Origin: Bradyrhizobium zhengyangense
GTDB taxonomy: Bacteria > Pseudomonadota > Alphaproteobacteria > Rhizobiales > Xanthobacteraceae
Direction of reading: 5' to 3'
DNA: 64,000 bases
Assembly: GCF_022012435.1 (NCBI RefSeq)
Contig: NZ_JAKLUA010000002.1
Span: forward strand, 1-64,000
Both the position numbers and the translations under genes were made by a program. Positions 17,612 to 25,501 of the stretch are shown here, piece after piece. Below the pieces are notes generated by a model. It was given only the letters and a program-made list of their open reading frames with translations. It ran no database searches and was not told the origin of the DNA. Positions within the stretch are counted from its first letter, which is position 1, and each line of letters starts with the position of its first letter.

Positions 17612-18040
17612 ATGCCCAGGATGATTTTTCTCAATCTGCCGGTGACCGACCTCAAGCGTGCGACCGCCTTTTACGAGGCGATCGGAGCGACCAGGAACCC
17701 GCAATTCAGCGATGACACGGCTAGCTGCATGGTCTTTTCCGAGACCATCTACGTCATGCTGACGACCCACGATAAATTCCGTCATTTCACGCCGAAGCCG
17801 ATCGCGGATGCGAAGACCTCGAACCAGGCGCTGTTCTGCCTGTCCGCCGAGAGCCGTAACGAGGTCGACGATATCGTCGGTAGAGCCAAGGCTGCTGGCG
17901 GCGTGGCCGATCCAAGCCCTGTCGACGAATACGACTTCATGTATGGCCGCAGCTTTGAGGATCCGGATGGCCATATGTGGGGCGTGAACTGGCTGGACAT
18001 GGCAGCCGTCCCCGCGAAGCCCGCCATGGCGAACGCCTGA
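17612..18040 (+). CDS. VOC family protein (glyoxalase/extradiol dioxygenase fold)
   Basis: A small vicinal-oxygen-chelate fold protein, 142 residues. Typical features are FLNLPVTDLKRATAFYEAIG at the N-terminus and SFEDPDGHMWGVNWLDM near the C-terminus. The first metal-ligand position is not obviously a His, so it may be a binding rather than catalytic member. Start ATG 17612 is set by AAGGAG at 17600-17605. A second VOC-superfamily gene starts 26 bp downstream in the same direction, probably one transcript. Confidence 0.85.
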   Translation: MPRMIFLNLPVTDLKRATAFYEAIGATRNPQFSDDTASCMVFSETIYVMLTTHDKFRHFTPKPIADAKTSNQALFCLSAESRNEVDDIVGRAKAAGGVADPSPVDEYDFMYGRSFEDPDGHMWGVNWLDMAAVPAKPAMANA

Positions 18041-18066
18041 TCGAAGCCTGAAGAGGAGCAGTCGCA

Positions 18067-18555
18067 ATGTCCAAGCTCGTGCCCTGCATGTGGTTCAACG
18101 GCGATGCCGTGGAGGCCGCCAAGTTCTACGTCTCGCTCGTTCCGAATTCGGAGATCACGCACGTTCAGCACAACGTTTCGGACGGCCCATCCGGCAAGGA
18201 GGGCTCGGTGCTGGTCGTCGAGTTCACGGTGGCCGGGCAGCCGCTGGTCGCGCTCAACGGCGGCATGAAGATGGAATACACGCACGCGATCTCGCTGATG
18301 ATCCATTGCGACGACCAGGCTGAGGTCGACAGCGTCTGGAATGCGTTCCTCGCTCATGGCGCCAAGGAAGAGCAGTGCGGCTGGCTCAGGGATCGCTGGG
18401 GCGTGGCCTGGCAGGTGGTGCCGAAGGTGATGTTCGAGTACCTGTCGAGCCCTGACAAGGCTGCCGCCGCCCGCGCTTGGCAAGCCATGATGAAGATGGT
18501 GAAGCTGGACGTGGAGGTCCTGCGGCGAGCGTTCGAGGGCAAGTCTGCGGCGTGA
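18067..18555 (+). CDS. PhnB-like VOC family protein (3-demethylubiquinone methyltransferase-like domain)
   Basis: A 162-residue member of the PhnB-like (PF06983) branch of the VOC fold. LVPCMWFNGDAVEAAKFYVS and the C-terminal DRWGVAWQVVPKVMFEYL are characteristic. Despite the family name these proteins are not methyltransferases; the role is unknown. GAAGAGGAG precedes the ATG at 18067. Pairs with the upstream VOC gene. Confidence 0.87.
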   Translation: MSKLVPCMWFNGDAVEAAKFYVSLVPNSEITHVQHNVSDGPSGKEGSVLVVEFTVAGQPLVALNGGMKMEYTHAISLMIHCDDQAEVDSVWNAFLAHGAKEEQCGWLRDRWGVAWQVVPKVMFEYLSSPDKAAAARAWQAMMKMVKLDVEVLRRAFEGKSAA

Positions 18556-18582
18556 CGGCCAGTGCCGTTCCTACACGACAAG

Positions 18583-18611
18583 TGTCATCGCCCGCGAAGC
18601 CGGGCATGACA
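18583..18611. repeat. Short palindrome, TGTCATCGCCCG family
   Basis: TGTCATCGCCCG, a short CGAAG centre, then CCGGGCATGACA. It lies between two convergent genes (ends 18555 and 18647) and could also act as a hairpin terminator. The outer TGTCAT/ATGACA arms recur in the large element at 59895-60001. Confidence 0.5.
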
Positions 18612-18646
18612 GCGGAGGTTTGGGCTGCTCGCGCGAACCGCGCCAG

Positions 18647-19801
18647 CTAATAATTGATCCGCAGCCCTACGCCGCCATGGATCGTATTGCCCACCGGCTG
18701 CGGGCCCAATGTGCCGTTGGCGAAGAGATCCACGACCCAGCCCTTCTGCACACGGAAGCCGAGGCGGCCGCCATATTCGAACCAGCCCTGGTTGCCCATC
18801 GTCGGCACCACCATGCCGTCGCCGGTCACTGTGGCGACGATGCCGCTATGGCTGGCGAACGACTGCACCCAGCCGCCGTTGATGTTGGTCTCGATATTGC
18901 CGGCGAAGAGATGGGTCCACTGGCCGCCGATCTTGACCAGGCTGGTGCGGTCGGTGCCTGTTGCAATGGTGGCGTCGAACGGATTGAACGCGACCGTGTT
19001 GTCGGCATAGCCGGACACGCGCTGCCAGAGCTGCCAGACCTCGATGGAGGCTGCGACCTCGTCGCGCGATGACAGGCGACTGATCCAGCCGGCGCGGCCA
19101 AAGACCGCATAATTGGAGGCGTCCGTTGAACTCGTCACGCTCACCGGACCCAGGCTGGTATTGTAACTGCGGGTGTAGCGCGCTTTCTCCCACGGCGTCA
19201 GGATCGTGCCGACGTCGAAGAACGGACGCGACGAGCCCCAATCGGTGAAGTCATAACGCAGCGCAAAGGCGCCGATCGGTGCGCTGGTGATGTGATAGCC
19301 GCCCTCGCTGTATTGCGTGTAGGCGATGCCGGCAAGCAGCGACAGGTTGGGCGTCAGTTCCTTGCGGCCGTGGATGCCGGCCGAGAACGAGCCGGCCGAG
19401 CCGAACGCGCTGATGCAGTCGCTGCAATTGACCTGCTCGTTGACGCCAAGCAGCACCGTGCCGAGCACGCGGTTGGTGATCATCTGATTGAAGCGCTGGT
19501 TGGCGAGTCCGTTGACCGAGTTGCCGCTGGAATCGGAGCCGGTCGGCGTTGGGGTCGGCGACGGAGCCTGGCTCGGCGACGGAGATGGGCTTGGTGACGG
19601 AGACGGTCTCGGGGAGGGCGATGCGCCTGGCGTCGGGGACGGCGAATATGTCGGTGACGGGGAGGGGGTCGGACTGCCGCACTCGGATTCGCAGAAGGTC
19701 GCGGCTGTCGCTGGACGGGCGTTGAGCGCGAACAGCGTGAGCGCGGCGGCGGCGCCGAGTGTATAGGCCAGGACGAGGCGTTTGAAGCCGGGCTTTGCCA
19801 T
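18647..19801 (-). CDS. Exported beta-barrel (autotransporter-like) protein with Pro/Ser-rich linker
   Basis: An outer-membrane-type protein of about 384 residues. An N-terminal signal (LVLAYTLGAAAALTLFALN, cleavage near ATAAT) is followed by a CESEC pair. A low-complexity PSPSPTP-type linker covers about residues 43-87 and resembles wall- or peptidoglycan-spanning spacers. From about residue 100 the sequence alternates hydrophobic and polar residues and ends in RINY, typical of a C-terminal beta-barrel with an aromatic last residue. No long passenger domain is present. Start ATG 19801 lies 2 bp after the fecR-like stop; an ATG at 19816 overlaps that gene. Co-transcribed with the FecR-domain gene. 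Function unknown. Confidence 0.75.
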   Translation of the reverse strand: MAKPGFKRLVLAYTLGAAAALTLFALNARPATAATFCESECGSPTPSPSPTYSPSPTPGASPSPRPSPSPSPSPSPSQAPSPTPTPTGSDSSGNSVNGLANQRFNQMITNRVLGTVLLGVNEQVNCSDCISAFGSAGSFSAGIHGRKELTPNLSLLAGIAYTQYSEGGYHITSAPIGAFALRYDFTDWGSSRPFFDVGTILTPWEKARYTRSYNTSLGPVSVTSSTDASNYAVFGRAGWISRLSSRDEVAASIEVWQLWQRVSGYADNTVAFNPFDATIATGTDRTSLVKIGGQWTHLFAGNIETNINGGWVQSFASHSGIVATVTGDGMVVPTMGNQGWFEYGGRLGFRVQKGWVVDLFANGTLGPQPVGNTIHGGVGLRINY

Positions 19802-19803
19802 CG

Positions 19804-20502
19804 TCAGCGCCCGCACAGCATGCCATCGTCATGGACGGCGGGTGTGGTCGGCGACGCATCGGCATATTGGTTGACGGTGCACAGCCCGGCATTGGCGGCG
19901 CAGTTGGCTGCGAACGTCCAGGGCGGCGAGTTGGTCTTGGTGATCGTGACTTTGCCGCCGGTCGAGGTGATGATCGCGGTGTCGCCCGGCTGGGTGAGCT
20001 GAATGCACTGGAAGCTCAGCGTGCAGACGCTTGCCGCTCCCTCTTGAAGGACGACGACCGAGCGGCCGCGTTGCGAGAGGATGTCGAGGATCGTGCCGCG
20101 AACGCCGATGGTCGCGAGCGGCGTCGTGATCTTGTAGGCGGTCTTCTCCGAATGTCCGGTGACGAAGCGGAATGCGCCGGTCGCCATTCGGATGGCGACG
20201 TCGCGATAGCTGTGCTCGTCGTTGAAGACGGTGCGGTCGAGCTTCAGCGTCGCACTCGGCCCCAGCGACAGGTTGGTGCTGTCGGCCATGACAAAGCGCG
20301 CCGCGCTGTCCGCACCGGTGCGCACGGTTTCATCGCGCAGCATGCTATCGCCGACATTGATCGGCGTCGTGCTCGCGGCCACACGCACCACTTCGTTCTG
20401 GACGAGGACGGCTTCGCCGACGCGCGTCTGGGCCTGCACAGAAGGCGCAGCGCAAAGTGCAGCCGACAGCAGTGTTGGGAAAAGCAGAAAACGCAAATTC
20501 AT
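19804..20502 (-). CDS. Exported FecR-domain protein
   Basis: A 232-residue protein with an N-terminal signal (LLFPTLLSAALCAAPSVQAQ) and a FecR domain (residues about 45-160: LGPSATLKLD, then YKITTPLATIGVRGTILDI, the classic T-P-x-A-x-x-G-V-R-G-T). Unlike FecR of ferric citrate signalling it has no cytoplasmic anti-sigma segment and no transmembrane helix beyond the signal, so it is more likely a periplasmic or surface structural protein. The tail carries a cysteine-containing segment (ANCAANAGLC). It is the first gene of a two-gene operon with the barrel protein. Confidence 0.82.
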   Translation of the reverse strand: MNLRFLLFPTLLSAALCAAPSVQAQTRVGEAVLVQNEVVRVAASTTPINVGDSMLRDETVRTGADSAARFVMADSTNLSLGPSATLKLDRTVFNDEHSYRDVAIRMATGAFRFVTGHSEKTAYKITTPLATIGVRGTILDILSQRGRSVVVLQEGAASVCTLSFQCIQLTQPGDTAIITSTGGKVTITKTNSPPWTFAANCAANAGLCTVNQYADASPTTPAVHDDGMLCGR

Positions 20503-20603
20503 ATCGTAACCGATCGAGGTCCCTGATCGTACTGGATCGCGCGCGCTTGTGTTGTGGCAGAATTATCACAGGCCGCGCGAGACGAGCGTTAGCTTAGTGA
20601 CAG

Positions 20604-21980
20604 TTGCGGCAGAATGCGTTCAATGGATCGCCTGAGTTATTTTTTATTCGCGGTGACGCAGATTTGCCACGCAAAATAGCCCTATCGCAGTCGCTGGAAG
20701 CATATCCAGTTCCTGGATTGTCGCGAAGCGCAGTGATCGCTGTCGCGATCTTCCTAGCCGCGCATTTCGCGCTGCTGATCGGGCTGACGACGCCGGACAA
20801 GTTCGTGTTCGACGAGGTTCATTACGTGCCGGCAGCGCGGCAGATGCTGGGCTTCACTGCGCCACAGCCGATGCTCAATCCGATGCATCCGCCGCTTGCG
20901 AAAGAGCTGATCGCGGCATCGATCGCGGCATTCGGCGACAACGCGCTCGGCTGGCGCTATCCGGCGACCTTGTTCGGCGCGCTCGCCGTTGTCGCGATCT
21001 ATCTCTGCGGGCTCGCACTGTTCGGGTCGCAAGGACCCGCGATTGCGACGGCGCTGATCGCGGCCTTCAACCAGATGCTCTATGTGCAGGCGCGCATCGC
21101 GATGCTCGACATCTTTGCGCTGGGTATTGGCTTGCTCGCCATCGCTGCCTTCATGCACGGCTTTCGACGAGAGCGTCCGCAGGCGCTGTTCGCGATCGCA
21201 GGGGCGTTGTTCGGTTTTGCAGCTGCCTGCAAATGGAGCGGCTTGTTTCCGCTCGCTGTCTGCATCGCGATCGTTGCGGTGATCCGCCTGATGCAGGGCT
21301 GGCATACTCTGTTTGGCGATGCGAGGCCAACCGATTGGTACCGCCCTGACCTCTGGCCCACATTCAGGGCGCATCATGCCGCACTGTGCTTTGCGCTGTT
21401 GCCGGCCGTGACGTATTTCGCCGCCTTCGTTCCGCTCTACGGCCTGTCGCTATCCGATCTGATCGAGGCGCAGCGCCGGATCTTCGCCGACAACACCACC
21501 ACTGCGATCGCCGGCCACACCTATATGAGCTCCTGGCCGTCCTGGCCGTTGCTGGCGCGCCCGGTGTGGTTCCTATTCGACAAGACCGCGGACGACAACA
21601 TTGCAGCGATCGTCTTCCTCGGCAATCCGCTGGTCGCCTGGCCGGCGTTGCTCGCGCTTGCCGTTGTGTTGCGCGACTTCGTCGTCGCGCGCCGTTGGGA
21701 TGCGTTCCTGATCGCGGCGTTCTATTTCGGCTGCTGGCTCGCCTGGGCTTTGCTCCCACGCACGCTGGGCTTCATCTACTACTATCTGCCGGCTGCAACG
21801 GTTGCGTCGCTTGCCCTGGTCTATGCGCTGCGCCGAGAGGGGCTGCCGCGCTGGCTGCTGTGGGCCTATGTGGGCATGGTCGCGATCGGCTTCGCGGTGA
21901 TGCTGCCGATCTCGGCGGCCTTCATCGGCACATCGATGCAGACGTTCAACCACCTGATGCTGTTTCAGAGCTGGATCTGA
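20604..21980 (+). CDS. Membrane glycosyltransferase of the GT39/PMT family
   Basis: A polytopic integral membrane glycosyltransferase related to dolichyl-phosphate-mannose protein mannosyltransferases (GT-C fold). The catalytic-loop acidic pair appears in FVFDEVHYVPAAR and is followed by MHPPLAKELIA, both diagnostic. At least nine hydrophobic helices follow, with MLDIFALG in the first cytoplasmic region. About 458 residues from a TTG at 20604; TTG 20664 and GTG 20733 are also possible starts, since the first 43 residues are weakly supported. It likely moves a sugar from a polyprenyl phosphate to a protein, lipid or polysaccharide on the periplasmic side. Divergent from fecR-like, ending at a shared terminator. 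Confidence 0.8.
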   Translation: MRQNAFNGSPELFFIRGDADLPRKIALSQSLEAYPVPGLSRSAVIAVAIFLAAHFALLIGLTTPDKFVFDEVHYVPAARQMLGFTAPQPMLNPMHPPLAKELIAASIAAFGDNALGWRYPATLFGALAVVAIYLCGLALFGSQGPAIATALIAAFNQMLYVQARIAMLDIFALGIGLLAIAAFMHGFRRERPQALFAIAGALFGFAAACKWSGLFPLAVCIAIVAVIRLMQGWHTLFGDARPTDWYRPDLWPTFRAHHAALCFALLPAVTYFAAFVPLYGLSLSDLIEAQRRIFADNTTTAIAGHTYMSSWPSWPLLARPVWFLFDKTADDNIAAIVFLGNPLVAWPALLALAVVLRDFVVARRWDAFLIAAFYFGCWLAWALLPRTLGFIYYYLPAATVASLALVYALRREGLPRWLLWAYVGMVAIGFAVMLPISAAFIGTSMQTFNHLMLFQSWI

Positions 21981-21987
21981 CGACAGA

Positions 21988-22017
21988 AAACCGCCTGCCA
22001 CACGCGGCAGGCGGTTT
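21988..22017. terminator. Bidirectional terminator between the GT39 gene and the OmpA-domain gene
   Basis: A perfect 12-bp stem AAACCGCCTGCC/GGCAGGCGGTTT with a 6-base loop, immediately after the stop at 21980 and 26 bp from the stop of the convergent OmpA-domain gene. Flanking A and T runs fit use in both directions. Confidence 0.85.
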
Positions 22018-22043
22018 GTCGGCTGTTGCGATCGTTTCTCAGA

Positions 22044-22685
22044 TCATTTGGACGCGGTCTTGGTGTCCATGTTCACGACCTGAACGCGGCGGTTGATCGG
22101 GTCGGCGCCGTTGGCGGCGTCCTTCAGCTTGGTCTTGCCATAGCCGACGGTGACCAGGTCGCTGCCGTTGAGACCGTAGTTCTGCACCAGGTACTTCTTG
22201 ATGGTGTCGGCGCGACGCTCCGAGAGGCCCTGATTGTACTCCTCGGTGCCGATCGCATCGGTGTGGCCGGCGACCACGAAGGTCGAGCCCTTCAGCGACG
22301 GGTCGGACAGCGCCTTGCCGAGAGCTTGCACCGACGGCACAGACGTTTTGGCAATGTCGGCCGAGTTATAGTCGAACTGGATCTCCAGATCGATGTTCGG
22401 CTTGGTCGACGCGAGCTCGGCGATCTGGTCACGTTCGCCCATCGAGAGCGAACGGGTCTGCCGGTTGCGCACGGTGTTCAGGAAGGTCGCTTCCTTGGCC
22501 TGCGCCGTCGGATCGGCCTGCGGACCGACGGAGAGGCCGCGGGTGATCGGCTTCGGCTTCAACGCATCCAGGATCTGGCTGGACGAGACGTTGTTGTCGC
22601 CGGCGAAAGCCAGGCCCGCGGTCAGCGACAGCGCGGCCGTGAGCGTGATCGCCTTCAGTCCAAAAAACCTATCGAAATGGGTCAT
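22044..22685 (-). CDS. OmpA-family outer membrane protein
   Basis: A 213-residue exported protein with a signal (ITLTAALSLTAGLAFA) and a C-terminal OmpA-like peptidoglycan-binding domain. That domain contains VVAGHTDAIGTEEYNQGLSERRADTIKKYL with the conserved Asp and Arg that grip diaminopimelate, and a RRVQVVNM end. The N-terminal half is short and has no barrel, so it is probably periplasmic or lipid-independent rather than a porin. Monocistronic. A perfect CRP-type palindrome lies 72 bp upstream of its start. Confidence 0.88.
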   Translation of the reverse strand: MTHFDRFFGLKAITLTAALSLTAGLAFAGDNNVSSSQILDALKPKPITRGLSVGPQADPTAQAKEATFLNTVRNRQTRSLSMGERDQIAELASTKPNIDLEIQFDYNSADIAKTSVPSVQALGKALSDPSLKGSTFVVAGHTDAIGTEEYNQGLSERRADTIKKYLVQNYGLNGSDLVTVGYGKTKLKDAANGADPINRRVQVVNMDTKTASK

Positions 22686-22756
22686 TGTCGTATCCTCGCT
22701 GTGACGCCTGATGGCGATTTGATGCTGCGAGCATAGGGAAGGTTCAAAGGCTTCGA

Positions 22757-22772
22757 TGTGATCTTCGTCACA
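22757..22772. promoter_or_regulatory. CRP-type palindrome TGTGA-N6-TCACA
   Basis: TGTGATCTTCGTCACA is an exact match to the core CRP consensus half-sites with the canonical 6-bp spacer. It sits 72 bp before the OmpA-domain start (minus strand), a usual activator or repressor position. The binding protein could be any CRP-like regulator. Confidence 0.55.
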
Positions 22773-22795
22773 TTCGTGGGCGGGGGCTTCCGGGC

Positions 22796-22828
22796 TAAGC
22801 TGGCTCTCTTAATAAGCTGGCTCTCTTA
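22796..22828. repeat. Tandem duplication of TAAGCTGGCTCTCTTA
   Basis: The 16-base string TAAGCTGGCTCTCTTA occurs at 22796-22811 and 22813-22828, period 17. It lies in the 330-bp gap 22686-23015, which otherwise holds only the CRP-type site and no gene I can support. Confidence 0.6.
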
Positions 22829-23015
22829 AGGAGCCTGAGCTGCGCTTCCGCCCCGACCTAGGGGGACTGAGGCAGAGCATTGCTGAAACCCGTGTACACC
22901 GGTCGTCGCAAAGCGGTCGCGGCATGGTCCGCCCGCGGACAAGCTTTCGGCCAGATGCGCGCCTAGCAAGCAACGTCACTCGACAATCGTAGATGAGGGA
23001 GCCGAGTTCCGTCCA

Positions 23016-23342
23016 GTGCCGAGGCCGAGTGACTACCAGTTCTATCGTAATGGCCGGCCGGATCGGACCGTGTTTCTCAGCGCCATGCCGATCTATATCG
23101 GTGCGGCGATGATCGCGGTGGCGATCCTGCTCTCGACGCTGATCACTGGGTTGGCCTCTCGCTATATCGGCCTCGAAGCTCCGACAGACGAGACGATGTG
23201 GCTGGTCGATCGCCTGACCGGCAGCGTCTATCGCTGTCAGGCGGAGGGGCGAGGCAGAGCCTCCTGCGAGCCCGACATCGCCACCGGCAGCCTCAGCGAC
23301 CGGCCCAACGACCGGGTCAAGGCGCCCAAGGACGGTCGCTAA
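23016..23342 (+). CDS. Hypothetical single-pass membrane protein
   Basis: A 108-residue protein from GTG 23016. A short polar N-terminus (MPRPSDYQFYRNGRPDRTV) precedes one transmembrane helix (about 27-48, IYIGAAMIAVAILLSTLITGLA). A polar tail contains DETMWLVDRLTGSVYRCQAEGRGRASC, similar in feel to small rhizobial proteins with a dxxTG-x-x-Y-x-C segment. No function recognised. Two cysteines in the tail could pair in the periplasm. The start is moderately supported. Confidence 0.6.
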   Translation: MPRPSDYQFYRNGRPDRTVFLSAMPIYIGAAMIAVAILLSTLITGLASRYIGLEAPTDETMWLVDRLTGSVYRCQAEGRGRASCEPDIATGSLSDRPNDRVKAPKDGR

Positions 23343-23464
23343 TGTCGGCCTGCTTTGCGTTGCAGCAAGAAAATTGTCTTCTCCACGAAACGTTCTCACG
23401 AGAGAATACGTATTTGCGAATGCCGGCATGACGCCGGTTTCGTTTTACTTGAGGAGACTTTTCG

Positions 23465-23719
23465 ATGAGGACCTTGCTCACCGCCGCAGCCTTTGTCGCG
23501 TTCGCTCTCTCCGTTTCGCCCGCCTCCGCCGCGATGATGGCGTGCACCGGCGAAAACATGATGAAATCGACGGCCGCGATGACCGGCACCGCCGACACGC
23601 CCGCCAAGATGGCCATGAACAAGGAAATGGCCATGGCCAACACGGACATGAGCATGGGCAAGATGAAGGGCGCCTGCATGCATTACATGAAGGCGCAGAA
23701 GGCGATGATGATGAAGTAG
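23465..23719 (+). CDS. Small exported methionine-rich protein
   Basis: An 84-residue protein with a clear signal peptide (LLTAAAFVAFALSVSPASA, cleavage after ASA). The mature part of about 61 residues contains 17 methionines, two cysteines and one histidine in patterns such as MAMNKEMAMAN and MSMGKMKGACMHYM. Met-rich periplasmic peptides commonly bind Cu(I), so a copper or silver buffer is a reasonable inference, but no copper genes adjoin it. GAGGAGA precedes the ATG at 23465. Alone on the strand, with 121 bp upstream. Confidence 0.72.
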   Translation: MRTLLTAAAFVAFALSVSPASAAMMACTGENMMKSTAAMTGTADTPAKMAMNKEMAMANTDMSMGKMKGACMHYMKAQKAMMMK

Positions 23720-23835
23720 GCCTCGCCCCCCACCATCAAGCCGCGCTGTCAGCAGATGGCAGCGCGGCTTTCGTATGCCGGGTTGTTTTTCCTGTTCTTT
23801 CTCTTGGTGCGAATCCCGCTACATTGCCTCTCGCA

Positions 23836-24996
23836 ATGCCCCGCGCACCAAAACCCCTTCTGATACCGACGACACAGGCCCGGCAGATCTGGCTGAGGGC
23901 CCAGCGGCTCGACACGCGCGCACCGTTCGGCGAGGGCGCCCAGGCCGTCACGGACGCGGTCGCCCATCTTGGCTATGTGCAGATCGACACCATCAACGTG
24001 ATCGAGCGCTGCCATCACCATATCCTGTTCAGCCGCATTCCGTCCTATCGCCGCGCCGATCTGCGTCAGGCGCAGAGCGTCGACAAAAGCGTGTTCGAAT
24101 ACTGGACCCATGCGCTGTCCTACGTTCCGTCGAACGATTTTCGCTTCTTCCTGCCGGCGATGCGCGAGCACAAGCGCGAGGGGCACAATTGGTATGCCTC
24201 GGTGACGCTGGCTGACACCCGCAAGGTGATGCGGCTGTTGCGCGCGGGTGCGCTGACCATCCGCGACATCGAGGACGACGTGCTCATCGAGAAGGAGCAT
24301 CTCTGGCAGAGCCGAAAACCCTCGAAGCGGGCGCTTCAGCTGGCCTTCTATACCGGCGTCGCGACCATCAGCGCGCGCCAGGGCATGCTGAAGACCTATG
24401 ATCTGATGACGCGTCATTTCGGCTGGGACAAATTGCCGAAGCCGGCTTCAGCGAAGGAGATCACGGCCTATCTGCTCGATCGTGCGCTGCGCTCGCAAGG
24501 CGTCGTCAGCCTCGATTCGATCTGCCATCTCGATGCGCCGAGCAAGAAGGCGGTCGCAAGCCTGGTCGCCTCGCGCGTCCGCCGCGGCGAGCTCGTGCCG
24601 GTCGCGATCGAAGGCGCCGGCAAGCAGGAGCATTGGACCGCACCAGCGACGCTCGAGCCTGCCGAAATATCGTCCGACCTCGTCCACATCCTCTCGCCAT
24701 TCGATCCGCTGATCATCCAGCGCAAGCGCACCAATCTCATCTTCGGCTACAATCATTTGTTCGAGGCCTATGTGCCGAAGGCCAAGCGCAAGCTCGGCTA
24801 TTTCGCGCTGCCCGTGCTGGTCGGCGACGAGATCGTCGCCGCGCTCGATCTCAAGACCGACCGGCAGGCGAAGAAGGTGCTGATGCAGAAATGGACTTGG
24901 GTCGGGCAGGGCAAGAAGACGGCGGGGCGCAAGGAGCTGAAGCGGAAGATCGAGGAAGAGCTGGATCGCTTCGAGCGGTTTCAGCTTGATGAGTGA
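23836..24996 (+). CDS. YcaQ-family (HTH_42) DNA glycosylase
   Basis: A winged-helix DNA glycosylase of the HTH_42/YcaQ family (AlkX in some bacteria), which excises bulky or crosslinked alkyl adducts. 386 residues from ATG 23836; the frame is open far upstream to 23374 but that part overlaps the Met-rich gene. The catalytic QxD motif is Gln49-Ile-Asp51 in LGYVQIDTINVIERCHHHILFSR, with the conserved His cluster following. Tandem winged helices continue (EYWTHALSYVP, LSPFDPLIIQRKR). Its 3' end overlaps the convergent DUF2809 gene by about 146 bp. Confidence 0.88.
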   Translation: MPRAPKPLLIPTTQARQIWLRAQRLDTRAPFGEGAQAVTDAVAHLGYVQIDTINVIERCHHHILFSRIPSYRRADLRQAQSVDKSVFEYWTHALSYVPSNDFRFFLPAMREHKREGHNWYASVTLADTRKVMRLLRAGALTIRDIEDDVLIEKEHLWQSRKPSKRALQLAFYTGVATISARQGMLKTYDLMTRHFGWDKLPKPASAKEITAYLLDRALRSQGVVSLDSICHLDAPSKKAVASLVASRVRRGELVPVAIEGAGKQEHWTAPATLEPAEISSDLVHILSPFDPLIIQRKRTNLIFGYNHLFEAYVPKAKRKLGYFALPVLVGDEIVAALDLKTDRQAKKVLMQKWTWVGQGKKTAGRKELKRKIEEELDRFERFQLDE

Positions 24997-25435
24997 GTTG
25001 CGAGACCGCGCGCGCGACCAGCCGATCGATCCAAACGCCGCACGCGATCCCAATCGCATACGCCAGCACATTCCACAGCGAGAAAATCCGTCCCAACAAC
25101 AACGCGCCGGCCGTTGTCAGCCGGAACGCATCGAGCCACGGCGTGTGCACCAGCCGCGAAAACTCGACCGCGATCGCGATCACCATCGCGATCGCCGCAA
25201 GCTGCGTCCGCGTCAGCTGCGGCAGCAAAACCCCGACCAACAGAAACACCATCGTCGCCCACAACAGCGAGCCGCCGTATTTCACCATGAAGGCGGGCAG
25301 GCCTAGCTGAAAGCCGTACCAGCGCAAGGAGAGGCCGCAGGCGATCACGACCAGCGCCAGGGCGGCGCGCATCAGCGATGCCTGGAGCGGTGCAACGGTG
25401 TTGGCCGGTTGCGTCCCGTGCATTGCTTGCTCCAT
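24851..25435 (-). CDS. DUF2809 membrane protein with an extended tail overlapping ycaQ-like gene
   Basis: A small integral membrane protein (about 194 residues as it reads) with four to five hydrophobic helices typical of DUF2809. The recognisable domain covers about residues 20-146 (LRWYGFQLGLPAFMVKYGGS, EFSRLVHTPWLDAFR, AYAIGIACGVWIDRL). The last 48 residues are Ser/Pro/Ala-rich and antisense to the ycaQ-like coding region, with no conservation visible. I infer the ancestral stop near 24990 was lost and translation now runs into the neighbour. Start ATG 25435, or 25423. Role unknown. Confidence 0.75.
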   Translation of the reverse strand: MEQAMHGTQPANTVAPLQASLMRAALALVVIACGLSLRWYGFQLGLPAFMVKYGGSLLWATMVFLLVGVLLPQLTRTQLAAIAMVIAIAVEFSRLVHTPWLDAFRLTTAGALLLGRIFSLWNVLAYAIGIACGVWIDRLVARAVSQLTHQAETARSDPALPRSSASAPCAPPSSCPARPKSISASAPSSPAGRS

Positions 25436-25501
25436 TGACTCTTTGTCCGCGATGCTGAAAACCGCAATCAGCCCACAAAAGCAACAACCCCGGGGGAAGC
25501 G

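Noticed and set aside
19488..19766. A plus-strand Gly/Asp-rich repeat protein
   Set aside because: It is the reverse reading of the Pro/Ser-rich linker of the barrel protein.
23374..23835. A 154-codon N-terminal extension of the YcaQ-like protein
   Set aside because: It overlaps the Met-rich peptide gene in another frame, is His/Asp/Arg-rich and has no place in the family.
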